DNA from: Parvibaculum sp040390855
GTDB lineage: Bacteria; Pseudomonadota; Alphaproteobacteria; Parvibaculales; Parvibaculaceae
DNA length: 64,000 nt
Assembly (NCBI GenBank): GCA_040390855.1
Contig: JAZJXO010000001.1
Span: 62,001 to 126,000 of the forward strand
Direction of reading: 5' to 3'
Each line of letters begins with the position of its first letter. The stretch's first letter is position 1. This document shows positions 38,045 through 46,620 of the stretch, one piece after another. Made by a program: the position numbers and the translations under genes. Under the pieces are notes generated by a model that was not told the DNA's origin, searched no databases, and was given only the letters and a program-made list of their open reading frames with translations.

Positions 38045-38899
38045 TTAACGAGCGACTGCGATGGCTGCGCGATAAGGATGCGCGGGATAAATTCCCAGAA
38101 TTTTTAACTCGCTGGTGAAAAACTCAAGCTCTTCGAGCGCAAGACGCACATTGCGCGAGGCGGGATGGCCTTCAATATCAGCGTAGAACTGACTCGCATT
38201 GAAAGTGCCTTCAAGTTGATAGCTTTCGAGCTTCGTCATGTTAACGCCGTTGGTGGCAAAGCCGCCAAGCGCCTTATAAAGCGCGGCGGGCACGTTGCGC
38301 ACTTTAAAGATAAAGCTGGTGACCACGGGGCCGCTGTCGGGCTCGGCGTCCTCAGGATCTTTCGCCATGATGAGAAAGCGCGTCGTATTGTGCTCGGCGT
38401 CTTCGATGTCGGCTTTCAAAACAGCAAGACCGTAAATCTCGCCGGCCAGAGCTGATGCGATTGAGGCGCGTGTCGGATCACCGGCTTCAGAAACAACGCG
38501 GGCAGAGCCGGCCGTGTCGGCAGCGACAAGCGGTGTGAGACCGAGTTCGCGAATAACATCGCGACACTGGCCAAGCGCCATGACATGGCTCTCAACTGTT
38601 TTCAGGCCGGAAAGCGTTGCGTCCTTGAGCCCAAGCAACTGATGACGCACGCGAAGAAAATGCTCGCCCACAATATAAAGGGCGGAGTCAGGGATCAGAT
38701 GATGAATATCAGCAACGCGTCCGGCGACAGAATTCTCGATCGGGATCATGGCGAGCCGCGCGCGGCCTTCCCGAATGGCAGCAAACACGTCTTCGAACGT
38801 GGCGCAGGGCAGCACTTTCATGTCTGGGAAGGCTTCAAGGCAGGCAATATGAGAATTCGCGCCTGCCTCGCCCTGAAAGGCGATGGTGTTGTTTGCCAC
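38045..38899 (-). CDS. pheA: prephenate dehydratase
   Basis: Cytoplasmic enzyme converting prephenate to phenylpyruvate for phenylalanine synthesis. From GTG 38899 the product is 284 residues and starts with the family opening VANNTIAFQGEAGANS. The catalytic region includes IPIENSVAGRVADIHHLI and the NTTRFLIM (TRF) motif. The C-terminal ACT domain (TSFIFKVRNVPAALYKALGGFATNGVNMTKLESYQLEG) is the phenylalanine-sensing site, so feedback inhibition is likely. GTG lies 4 bases after the kdsB stop. There is no chorismate mutase domain. Confidence 0.95.
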   Translation of the reverse strand: MANNTIAFQGEAGANSHIACLEAFPDMKVLPCATFEDVFAAIREGRARLAMIPIENSVAGRVADIHHLIPDSALYIVGEHFLRVRHQLLGLKDATLSGLKTVESHVMALGQCRDVIRELGLTPLVAADTAGSARVVSEAGDPTRASIASALAGEIYGLAVLKADIEDAEHNTTRFLIMAKDPEDAEPDSGPVVTSFIFKVRNVPAALYKALGGFATNGVNMTKLESYQLEGTFNASQFYADIEGHPASRNVRLALEELEFFTSELKILGIYPAHPYRAAIAVAR

Positions 38900-38903
38900 T
38901 GGT

Positions 38904-39656
38904 TTATGTCCGGTTTGTGAGCGCGATCCGCGCTTTTTCAAGATCGGCGGGAGTATCGACACCGAGAGGAACAGTGTCAACGAGCGCCACTTCAATCGTC
39001 ATGGCCGCTTCAAGCGCACGCAACTGTTCCAACTTTTCGCGCAGTTCCAGCGGCGAAGGCGGCAGGCTCACAAAGCGTTCCAGCGCCGCGCGGGTGTAAG
39101 CATAAAGCCCGATATGGTGATAATGCGGACCCTCGCCTGCCGGTGCAGTGGCCCGCGTGAAATAGAGTGCTCGGCCCGAACGCGCCAGAGGCGGGAGAGC
39201 GATGACGGCCTTCACCACATTGGGATTGGTGCGTTCTTCCTCCACCTTGATCTCGCAGGCCAATGTCGAAAGATCCGCTCCTGAGCGTTGCAGCGCATCC
39301 GCCGCCGTCCGGATAAGCGCCGGATCAAGCGTCGGCAGATCGCCCTGCACATTAATGATGACCTTGTGGCGGCCTTCAGGGTCAACGGATTTGAGCGCTG
39401 CGCAGATGCGATCCGAACCCGATGGCAAATCAGGCGCAGTTAGCACCGCCTCGCCGCCCGCTTCAAGGACAGCATCAACGATTTCCGATTCAGCCGCCGC
39501 GACAACCACGCGGCCAAGCCCTGCCCCCATCGCACGGGCCCAGACCTGAACGATCATCGGCTTGCCCGCAATATCGGCCAGAGGTTTGCCCGGCAGACGG
39601 GTCGAAGCCATGCGGGCGGGAATCACGATGATGGGGTTCTGATCGGCAGGGCTCAT
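38904..39656 (-). CDS. kdsB: 3-deoxy-manno-octulosonate cytidylyltransferase
   Basis: Activates KDO as CMP-KDO for lipopolysaccharide inner core synthesis. The 250-residue protein has the nucleotide-binding loop IPARMASTRLPGKPLADIAGKPMI near the N-terminus and NVQGDLPTLDPALI (Mg and CTP site; usual NxQGDxP). YFTRATAPAGEGPHYHHIGLYAYTRAALERFVSLPPSPLE follows. It is upstream of pheA in one transcript. Presence implies a KDO-containing Gram-negative envelope. Confidence 0.96.
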   Translation of the reverse strand: MSPADQNPIIVIPARMASTRLPGKPLADIAGKPMIVQVWARAMGAGLGRVVVAAAESEIVDAVLEAGGEAVLTAPDLPSGSDRICAALKSVDPEGRHKVIINVQGDLPTLDPALIRTAADALQRSGADLSTLACEIKVEEERTNPNVVKAVIALPPLARSGRALYFTRATAPAGEGPHYHHIGLYAYTRAALERFVSLPPSPLELREKLEQLRALEAAMTIEVALVDTVPLGVDTPADLEKARIALTNRT

Positions 39657-39789
39657 ACTGTTCTTTTCGCTTTAGCGTCCGGTTCGGATTCTCGGCCAAT
39701 TTCTGAGTCGGTCGGGAGCAAATTCTGCGACGGAACGCCGCAATTTGCCCGCAATTTCCGGATGTGGGGCCGTTTCCCGCCGCTACATG

Positions 39790-39815
39790 CCGCAAGCGTC
39801 TTATACGGCTTGCGG
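39790..39815. promoter_or_regulatory. inverted repeat in the kdsB/cytochrome c intergenic region
   Basis: Arms CCGCAAGC (39790-39797) and GCTTGCGG (39808-39815) are perfect complements with a 10-base spacer holding TTATAC. It lies in the 278-bp divergent gap between kdsB and the cytochrome gene, where promoters for both are expected. It could be an operator or a leader hairpin. No other feature is visible in this gap. Confidence 0.4.
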
Positions 39816-39934
39816 GCAGGACGCGGAAGCGGCTAATCTCCGCGCCAAATTAGGGGTTCTGGCAGACGTGACGACACGTTATCCTGTCTGACAAGCGGTC
39901 CCTCCAACCTTGAATTCTGGCGGCACGAGAACAA

Positions 39935-40534
39935 ATGGATAGTTTCGAAATCAACAAAATTGCAGCGGCGGTTCTCTTTTCCCTGCTGCTCGTGCTTGGC
40001 GTTAAAAACGTCGCTGAGGGCATCTATCACACGGAACCTGCCAATCCGCAGTCTTACCCCGTGGCCGTCGCCGCAGAGGGTGACGCTGCCGGAGCGGGCG
40101 CTGCTGAAGCCGAAGTACCGCTGCCGGTACTTCTGGCCAAAGCCGATATTGCCGCCGGTGAAAAGCAGGCCAAGAAATGCGAAGCTTGCCACAACCTCGT
40201 CGAAGGCGCGGGCACCAAGACCGGTCCCGATCTCTATGGCGTTGTCGGTCGCAAGAAAGCAAGCGTTGCGGGCTTCAACTATTCAGCCGGCATGAAAGCC
40301 AAAGGTGGCGAGTGGTCGTTCGACGAACTCTTCCATTTCATCGAAAACCCCAAAGCCTTCGTCGCGGGAACCGCGATGGGCTTTGCCGGTATCAAAAAAC
40401 CTGATCAGCGCGCTGATCTTCTTGCTTACCTCAATACGCTCGGCTCGAACCTGCCGCTGCCCAAGGCCGACGCGGCTACGGCACCTGCGGCTCCCGCTGC
40501 CGCACCGGCAGAGCCGACCGCCAAACCGCACTAA
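39935..40534 (+). CDS. cycM: membrane-anchored cytochrome c (CycM type)
   Basis: A 199-residue class I c-type cytochrome. An uncleaved N-terminal anchor (IAAAVLFSLLLVLGVKNVAEGIYH) is followed by an Ala-rich linker. The haem domain has CEACHN at about residues 82-87, LVEGAGTKTGPDLYGVVGRK and the axial Met region GTAMGFAGIKKPDQRADLLAYLNTL. The C-terminus is an Ala/Pro tail. CycM-like proteins carry electrons from the bc1 complex to aa3 oxidase in rhizobia. A terminator follows. Confidence 0.92.
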   Translation: MDSFEINKIAAAVLFSLLLVLGVKNVAEGIYHTEPANPQSYPVAVAAEGDAAGAGAAEAEVPLPVLLAKADIAAGEKQAKKCEACHNLVEGAGTKTGPDLYGVVGRKKASVAGFNYSAGMKAKGGEWSFDELFHFIENPKAFVAGTAMGFAGIKKPDQRADLLAYLNTLGSNLPLPKADAATAPAAPAAAPAEPTAKPH

Positions 40535-40557
40535 GCGGCATCGACCTATCCGATCTG

Positions 40558-40591
40558 AAAACGCTCCGGCTTCGCACCGGGGCGTTTTTAT
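40558..40591 (+). terminator. rho-independent terminator after cytochrome c gene
   Basis: Arms 40558-40569 (AAAACGCTCCGG) and 40577-40588 (CCGGGGCGTTTT) pair over 12 bases with one G-T wobble; the loop is 7 bases and further T residues follow. Confidence 0.9.
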
Positions 40592-40726
40592 TGCGAGCGG
40601 TTTTCCGGACCTGTCTTTTTTGTTAACCGCATTCCATGCTTCATGCCTCGCGCTGACCGCAAAAAATCGCCACAATGCGCCACAAGAGTCCAAGGGGTTT
40701 CGAGCGTGCGCGTGAGGGGAAAAATA

Positions 40727-42568
40727 ATGGCTGCGAAGTTCGTTCGTACGACGGCGCTAATACTGGCTGTTGCGGGCCTGACGGCGACATCAAACCTGCC
40801 TGCCCGGTCCGACGAGGCACGCCACGGTGTCTCCCTCTTCGGCACACCCAAATATCGCGCAGACTTCAAGCATTTTGACTATGTGAACCCTGATGCCCCC
40901 AAAGGCGGCATATTACGCTATGCGGCACTCGGTTCTTTCGACAGCCTCAATTCCTATATCGTCACGGGCGAAGCGGCAGCGGGACTCAATTTCATCTATG
41001 ACACGTTGCTGGAATCAAGCATCGATGAAGCTGGATCGGAATACGGGCTGATTGCCGAAAGCGTTTCGTATCCTGATGATTTCTCGTCCGTCACGTTCAC
41101 GCTGCGCAAAGAAGCCCGCTTCAACGATGACAAGCCACTGACTGTGGATGATGTGATCTGGAGCTTCAACACGCTGAAGAAGATCAATCCATTCTACGGC
41201 GCTTACTACAAAAACGTGACCAAGGCTGAAATCTTGTCAGCCAACAAAGTCCGCTTCACCTTCTCCATGAAAGGCAACCGCGAATTGCCACTTATCATGG
41301 GCCAGCTTCCTGTCCTGCCGAAACATTACTGGCTCGGCAATGATGCAAAGGGGAAACCACGCGACATTTCCAAATCAACACTTGAAGCGCCGGTCGGCAG
41401 CGGACCTTATCGCATCGACGAAGTTAAACCCGGCAACTCGATCACATATGTGCGTGTCAAAGACTATTGGGCCAAAGATCTGGCGGTAAACATCGGCACC
41501 AATAATTTCGACAAGCTGCGCTTTGACTATTATCTCGATCCTGAAGTTGCTCTTGTCGCCTTCACCGGTGATCGCGCCGATATTCGCCTTGAAAACAGCG
41601 CCAAGAACTGGGCAACACGTTACAATATCCCGCCTGTGAAGGACGGACGCATCAGGCTCGAAAAGCTGCGCACCAAAAACGGCGACGGGATGCAGGGCTT
41701 TGCCTTTAATATCCGTCGTGACGTGTTCAAAGACGAGCGCGTGCGCGAGGCTTTCAATTATGCATTTGATTTTGAATGGGCGAACAAAACGCTTTTCTAT
41801 GGTCAATACAGGCGCAATGACAGTTTCTTTGTGAACTCCGAACTTGCCTCCAGCGGCATACCGACGGGCGACGAATTGAAACTCCTTGACCCCTTCCGCG
41901 CGACATTGCCGCCTGCACTTTTCACGAGCCCCTATAAAAATCCGAAGACGGACGGTTCGGGCAATAATCGCGGCAATCTGGCTGAAGCCGGAAAATTGCT
42001 TGAAGCGGCGGGCTGGAAAATTGTCGACGGCAAGCGCGTCAACGCCAAGGGCACTGTGATGACGATCGAGTTCATGCTCGATAATCCGACATATGAACGC
42101 ATTGTCGCGCCTTATCGTCAGTCCCTTGAACGCCTCGGCATAAAATCTACCGTGCGCACTGTCGATAGCGCACAATATCAGTCCCGCATGGATCGTCGTG
42201 ACTTTGATATTATTATGCAATCGTTCGGGCAGTCGCTTTCGCCCGGCAATGAACAACGAGACTATTGGGGCTGCGAGGCCGCCAAGCGCGATGGCAGCCG
42301 CAATGTCATTGGCATTTGCGATCCGGCAGTCGAAGCGCTGATTGAAAAAGTGATCTTTGCTAAAAATCGGCAAGACCTTGTAACGGCAACACATGCGCTT
42401 GACCGCGTCTTGCTGTGGAAACACTTTGTCGTACCGAACTGGTATTCACCTTTCGAACGCGTTGCCTATTGGACGCGCATCATGCATCCAACGCCGACAC
42501 CTGATTTCTCCATCGGCTTCCCCGAGATTTGGTGGTACCGGCCCGATGCCAAAGGTCCGGCGCAATGA
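40727..42568 (+). CDS. peptide/muropeptide ABC transporter substrate-binding protein 1 (YejA/YepA-like)
   Basis: Periplasmic family-5 solute-binding protein of 613 residues. A Sec-type signal peptide (VRTTALILAVAGLTATSNLPARS) precedes HGVSLFGTPKYRADFKHFDYVNPDAPKGGILRYAALGSFDSLN, the YejA opening. It also has DDVIWSFNTLK and VREAFNYAFDFEWANKTLFYGQYRR. ATG 40727 has GAGGGGA upstream, excluding an in-frame extension. It is the first gene of a five-gene set with a paralogue and yejBEF. Either protein of the pair could be the true YejA; the other may be the muropeptide binder YepA described in Agrobacterium. Confidence 0.9.
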   Translation: MAAKFVRTTALILAVAGLTATSNLPARSDEARHGVSLFGTPKYRADFKHFDYVNPDAPKGGILRYAALGSFDSLNSYIVTGEAAAGLNFIYDTLLESSIDEAGSEYGLIAESVSYPDDFSSVTFTLRKEARFNDDKPLTVDDVIWSFNTLKKINPFYGAYYKNVTKAEILSANKVRFTFSMKGNRELPLIMGQLPVLPKHYWLGNDAKGKPRDISKSTLEAPVGSGPYRIDEVKPGNSITYVRVKDYWAKDLAVNIGTNNFDKLRFDYYLDPEVALVAFTGDRADIRLENSAKNWATRYNIPPVKDGRIRLEKLRTKNGDGMQGFAFNIRRDVFKDERVREAFNYAFDFEWANKTLFYGQYRRNDSFFVNSELASSGIPTGDELKLLDPFRATLPPALFTSPYKNPKTDGSGNNRGNLAEAGKLLEAAGWKIVDGKRVNAKGTVMTIEFMLDNPTYERIVAPYRQSLERLGIKSTVRTVDSAQYQSRMDRRDFDIIMQSFGQSLSPGNEQRDYWGCEAAKRDGSRNVIGICDPAVEALIEKVIFAKNRQDLVTATHALDRVLLWKHFVVPNWYSPFERVAYWTRIMHPTPTPDFSIGFPEIWWYRPDAKGPAQ

Positions 42569-44427
42569 TGTCTTTTTCCGTGTCGCGGCGCCACATGCTT
42601 GGCCTGATGAGCGCTGCGGCAACGGCCGCGCTCCTGCCGCCGCGCGCGGCCTTTGCCGCAAGCGTACCTATGCACGGCATGTCGGTCTTTGGCGAACTCA
42701 AGTATAAAAAAGACTTCGCGCATTTCGATTACGTGAACCCGCAAGCACCCAAAGGCGGCACGCTGTCGCAAACACCGGCGACGGGGGCCTATAACGCCTC
42801 GCTCCTCACATTCGACACGCTCAACGGTTATGTGTTGAAAGGCAATGCGCCGCCGCGTCTTGATTTCATTTTCGACACGCTAATGGTGCGCGCTTACGAT
42901 GAACCGGATGCGGTCTATGGTCTCGTTGCTGAAAGCGTGGAGCGATTGCAGGGCGGCAATGACTATCTTTTCCGCTTGCGCAAGGAAGCGCGCTTTCACG
43001 ATGGCTCGTCACTGACTGCCAGAGATGCCGCTTTCTCCTTCAAGCTTTTGAAAGAAAAAGGCCACCCGCTCATCGCGCTCAATCTGCGCGAGATGAAAAA
43101 AGCCGAAGCGCTTGACACACAAACTCTCAAAGTCTCGTTCACGGGTCAGCAAACGCGCGACCTGCCGCTCTTTGTCGCGAGCACTTTACCGATTTTCTCC
43201 GCCGCCTATTATGCTAAGCATAGTTTTGAAGTCTCAACGCTCGAACCGCCACTTGCGAGTGGGCCCTACAAGATCGGCGCTTTCAAAGCAGGCGACAGCA
43301 TCAACTACGTTCGCGTATCCGACTATTGGGCGCGTGACATCAACGTCAATCGTGGCTGCTGGAATTTCGACACTCTGCGTTTTGAATTTTATCGTGACCG
43401 CACGGCGGGCTTTGAAGGTTTCAGTTCAGGACAAACTTTGTTCCGCGAGGAATTCACTTCGAAGACATGGGCGACGCAGTATAACTTTCCGGCTGTGAAA
43501 GACGGACGCGTGAAGCTCGACACTCTGCCAGACCACACGCCGTCGGGGGCGCAGGGCTGGTTTATCAATACGCGACGCGAAAAGTTTGCCGATGCCCGCG
43601 TGCGGCAGGCGCTGACCATTGCTTTTGATTTTGAATGGGCGAACAAAAATCTCTTCTACAGTCTCTATCGGCGCACGGCGAGCTTCTTTGAGAACTCACC
43701 GATGAAAGCGGATGGCACACCGGCACCTGCTGAGCTTGCTTTGCTTGAACCATATAGGGCCGTCATTCCGCCCGCCGCCTTTGGTCCTGCCGTGAGCCCG
43801 CCCGTGAGCAACGGTTCGGGACAGGATCGCAAGTTGCTACGCGAGGCCGGAGCGCTTCTAGATGCGGCAGGCTGGACCGTCAAAGACGGAAAACGACGCA
43901 ACGCCAAAGGCGAGACACTGACAATTGAGTTTCTCGGTGACGATCCGGTATTCCAACGCGTCGAAGGACCCTATATCAAAAACCTGCGTCTTCTCGGCAT
44001 TGACGCACAATCTCGTCTTGTCGACAGCGCGCAGTTTCAGGACCGCCTTAAATCCTATGACTTCGATCTCACCGTGCAACGTTACCAACTGAGCCTGACG
44101 CCCGGCATCGAGATGCGCAGCTATTGGAATTCGGAATTCGGCAAGGGCCCCGGCAGCCGCAACCTTTGCGGCATTGACAGTCCTGCCATCGACGCTCTGA
44201 TCGAAAAAGTGATCGCCGCTGACACGCGCGAGAACCAGATCACGACGGCGCGGGCGCTAGACCGAGTTTTGCGCGCCGGACATTACTGGATCCCGCAATG
44301 GAATAAGGGGAGCTATACGCTTGCCTATTGGGATATATATGCAAGACCCGCAACACTGGCACTCTATGATCGCGGCGTTGAGATGACGTGGTGGATGGAC
44401 GAGGCCAAAGCTGCAAAGCTGAAGTGA
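42565..44427 (+). CDS. peptide/muropeptide ABC transporter substrate-binding protein 2, Tat-like leader
   Basis: A 620-residue paralogue of the preceding protein: FGELKYKKDFAHFDYVNPQAPKGGTLSQTPATGAYN and FDFEWANKNLFYSLYRRTASFF align with it directly. The leader MSFSVSRRHMLGLMSAAATAALLPPRAAFA has twin arginines (SRRHMLGL) before the hydrophobic stretch, suggesting Tat export of a folded protein, unlike its neighbour. The ATG overlaps the upstream stop by 3 bases. The ligand is probably a peptide distinct from that of the first protein (inference). Confidence 0.9.
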   Translation: MMSFSVSRRHMLGLMSAAATAALLPPRAAFAASVPMHGMSVFGELKYKKDFAHFDYVNPQAPKGGTLSQTPATGAYNASLLTFDTLNGYVLKGNAPPRLDFIFDTLMVRAYDEPDAVYGLVAESVERLQGGNDYLFRLRKEARFHDGSSLTARDAAFSFKLLKEKGHPLIALNLREMKKAEALDTQTLKVSFTGQQTRDLPLFVASTLPIFSAAYYAKHSFEVSTLEPPLASGPYKIGAFKAGDSINYVRVSDYWARDINVNRGCWNFDTLRFEFYRDRTAGFEGFSSGQTLFREEFTSKTWATQYNFPAVKDGRVKLDTLPDHTPSGAQGWFINTRREKFADARVRQALTIAFDFEWANKNLFYSLYRRTASFFENSPMKADGTPAPAELALLEPYRAVIPPAAFGPAVSPPVSNGSGQDRKLLREAGALLDAAGWTVKDGKRRNAKGETLTIEFLGDDPVFQRVEGPYIKNLRLLGIDAQSRLVDSAQFQDRLKSYDFDLTVQRYQLSLTPGIEMRSYWNSEFGKGPGSRNLCGIDSPAIDALIEKVIAADTRENQITTARALDRVLRAGHYWIPQWNKGSYTLAYWDIYARPATLALYDRGVEMTWWMDEAKAAKLK

Positions 44428-44458
44428 TAACCTGACGAGATGGGGATAATCTGACGAT

Positions 44459-45565
44459 ATGGCGGCCTATATCATCCGGCGTCTCCTGCTCATGGTGCCA
44501 ACCATTTTCGGCATCATGGCCTTGAGCTTTCTGCTGGTGCAGTTTGCGCCGGGAGGGCCGGTTGAACGCATCATCGCTCAGCTCTCCGGCACGGAGATTT
44601 CGGCAACCGCCCGCTTCGGCGGCTCGTCTAGCGGCGACATGGCGCAATCGTCTGCCAGCGGCTTTGATGCAGCTCTCAACAGCAAATATCGCGGCGCGCG
44701 CGGACTGGACCCTGAATTCATCAAGCAGCTTGAGGTGCAATTCGGTTTTGACAAGCCATGGTATGAGCGCTTCGGTAAGATGATCTGGGACTATTCGCGG
44801 TTTGATTTCGGCACGAGTTATTTCCGCGATGTTTCTGTGCTCGATCTTGTTATCGAGAAACTTCCAGTGTCAATCACGATCGGCCTTTGGACAACGCTCA
44901 TTACCTATCTTATCTCCATTCCGCTCGGCATCGCCAAGGCGATGCGCGATGGCTCGCGCTTTGATCTGTGGACCAGCACTGTCATCATTATCGGTTATGC
45001 AATTCCCGGTTTTCTCTTCGCCGTCATCCTAATCGTGCTTTTTGCCGGCGGTTCCTTCTGGAACATCTTTCCGCTGCGTGGCCTGACATCGGATGACTGG
45101 ACCGAGATGAACTGGGCGATGAAGGTCGTCGATTATCTCTGGCATATTGTCTTGCCTGTCACGGCTCTTGTCATCGGCTCCTTTGCGACGACAACACTTC
45201 TCACCAAAAATTCGTTTCTTGATGAAATCAAAAAACAATATGTGACGACCGCACGCGCCAAAGGCCTCAATGAAAAACAAGTGCTCTACGGCCACGTCTT
45301 CCGCAATGCCATGCTCATCGTTATTGCCGGTTTTCCTGCTGCTTTTATCGGTGCGTTTTTTTCAGGCTCGCTCCTTATCGAACAGATTTTTTCACTCGAC
45401 GGACTCGGTCTCCTTTCCTTTGAATCAATCGTCAACCGTGACTATCCCGTGGTCTTTGCCACACTTTATGTTTTCGGTCTGATCGGTCTCGTCGTGGGGC
45501 TTATCAGCGACCTCACCTATACATGGGTCGATCCGCGCATCGACTTTGAATCGCGGGAGGTCTGA
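44459..45565 (+). CDS. yejB: peptide ABC transporter permease YejB
   Basis: Inner-membrane permease, 368 residues. It starts MAAYIIRRLLLMVPTIFGIMALSFLLVQFAPGGPVE, the YejB/DppB opening, with a YejB-specific insert (residues about 50-85). The BPD transport motif TARAKGLNEKQVLYGHVFRNAMLIVI (EAA loop) contacts the ATPase. Six membrane segments are expected. It forms the channel with YejE. Confidence 0.95.
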   Translation: MAAYIIRRLLLMVPTIFGIMALSFLLVQFAPGGPVERIIAQLSGTEISATARFGGSSSGDMAQSSASGFDAALNSKYRGARGLDPEFIKQLEVQFGFDKPWYERFGKMIWDYSRFDFGTSYFRDVSVLDLVIEKLPVSITIGLWTTLITYLISIPLGIAKAMRDGSRFDLWTSTVIIIGYAIPGFLFAVILIVLFAGGSFWNIFPLRGLTSDDWTEMNWAMKVVDYLWHIVLPVTALVIGSFATTTLLTKNSFLDEIKKQYVTTARAKGLNEKQVLYGHVFRNAMLIVIAGFPAAFIGAFFSGSLLIEQIFSLDGLGLLSFESIVNRDYPVVFATLYVFGLIGLVVGLISDLTYTWVDPRIDFESREV

Positions 45566-45567
45566 CA

Positions 45568-46620
45568 ATGCGCAGGCTTCTTCCCTCCACATGGCGCCTG
45601 AGCCCCATCAATCTGCGTCGCTGGCAGAACTTCAAAGCCAACAAGCGCGGCTATTGCAGCTTATGGATTTTCCTCGGATTGTTTTTCGTGTCGCTTTTTG
45701 CGGAGTTTATCGCCAATGACCGCCCGCTCCTCGTGACCTACAAAGGCGATATTTACATGCCTGTCTTTGTCGCTTATCCGGAAACCACCTTCGGTGGCAC
45801 ATTCGAGACGGCGGCCGATTTCCGCGATCCTTTTGTTCAAGACCTTATCAAGTCGAGCGGCGGCACAATCATCTGGCCACTCATCCGTTATGACTACCGC
45901 ACCATCAACCTCAATCTTTCCGAACCCGCCCCCTCACCACCATCATCTGAGAATCTTCTCGGCACCGATGATCAGGCACGCGATGTGCTGGCGCGATTGA
46001 TATATGGGTTCCGTATTTCGGTCCTGTTCGGTCTCATCCTCACCATCACCTCATCCATTATCGGCGTGGCAGCGGGCGCGGTACAAGGTTACTTCGGTGG
46101 CTGGACGGATTTGCTTTTTCAGCGCTTCATCGAAATCTGGACAAGCGTTCCGACGCTTTATCTTCTCATCATCATCGCTGCTTTTTTTGAACCGAATTTC
46201 TGGATTCTTCTCGGCATTCTGTTGGCATTCAACTGGGTGTCGCTGGTGAGCGTGGTGCGTGCCGAATTTCTACGCGGACGTAATTTTGAGTATGTGAAAG
46301 CAGCGCGCGCTCTGGGACTGAGCGACACAACGATTATGTTCAAACATCTACTCCCCAATGCAATGGTCGCCTCGCTCACCTTCATGCCGTTCATACTCAA
46401 TGCGTCGATTACAACACTGACCTCACTTGATTTTCTCGGTTTCGGCCTGCCGCCGGGTTCGCCTTCGCTTGGCGAATTGCTCTCGCAAGGCAAAGCGAAC
46501 CTGCAGGCGCCATGGCTCGGCTTTGCCGGATTTTTCTCCATCGCCACCATGCTGAGCCTTCTTGTTTTTATCGGCGAAGCGGTGCGCGATGCCTTTGATC
46601 CGCGCAAGGTGCTGCAATGA
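45568..46620 (+). CDS. yejE: peptide ABC transporter permease YejE
   Basis: Second permease, 350 residues, 2 bases after yejB. The N-terminus has WQNFKANKRGYCSLWIFLGLFFVSLFAEFIANDRPLLV, then a periplasmic loop and TDDQARDVLARLIYGFRISVLFGL (DppC-like). The EAA loop is YVKAARALGLSDTTIMFKHLLPNAMVASLTFMPF. Its stop overlaps the yejF start by 4 bases. Confidence 0.95.
   Translation: MRRLLPSTWRLSPINLRRWQNFKANKRGYCSLWIFLGLFFVSLFAEFIANDRPLLVTYKGDIYMPVFVAYPETTFGGTFETAADFRDPFVQDLIKSSGGTIIWPLIRYDYRTINLNLSEPAPSPPSSENLLGTDDQARDVLARLIYGFRISVLFGLILTITSSIIGVAAGAVQGYFGGWTDLLFQRFIEIWTSVPTLYLLIIIAAFFEPNFWILLGILLAFNWVSLVSVVRAEFLRGRNFEYVKAARALGLSDTTIMFKHLLPNAMVASLTFMPFILNASITTLTSLDFLGFGLPPGSPSLGELLSQGKANLQAPWLGFAGFFSIATMLSLLVFIGEAVRDAFDPRKVLQ

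Noticed and set aside
38900..38995. N-terminal extension of pheA from an ATG
   Set aside because: It overlaps the end of kdsB and shows no family similarity; GTG 38899 matches the family opening and lies 4 bases after kdsB.
41375..42424. 349-codon open frame on the minus strand
   Set aside because: Antisense to the first Yej-type binding protein, with no domain.
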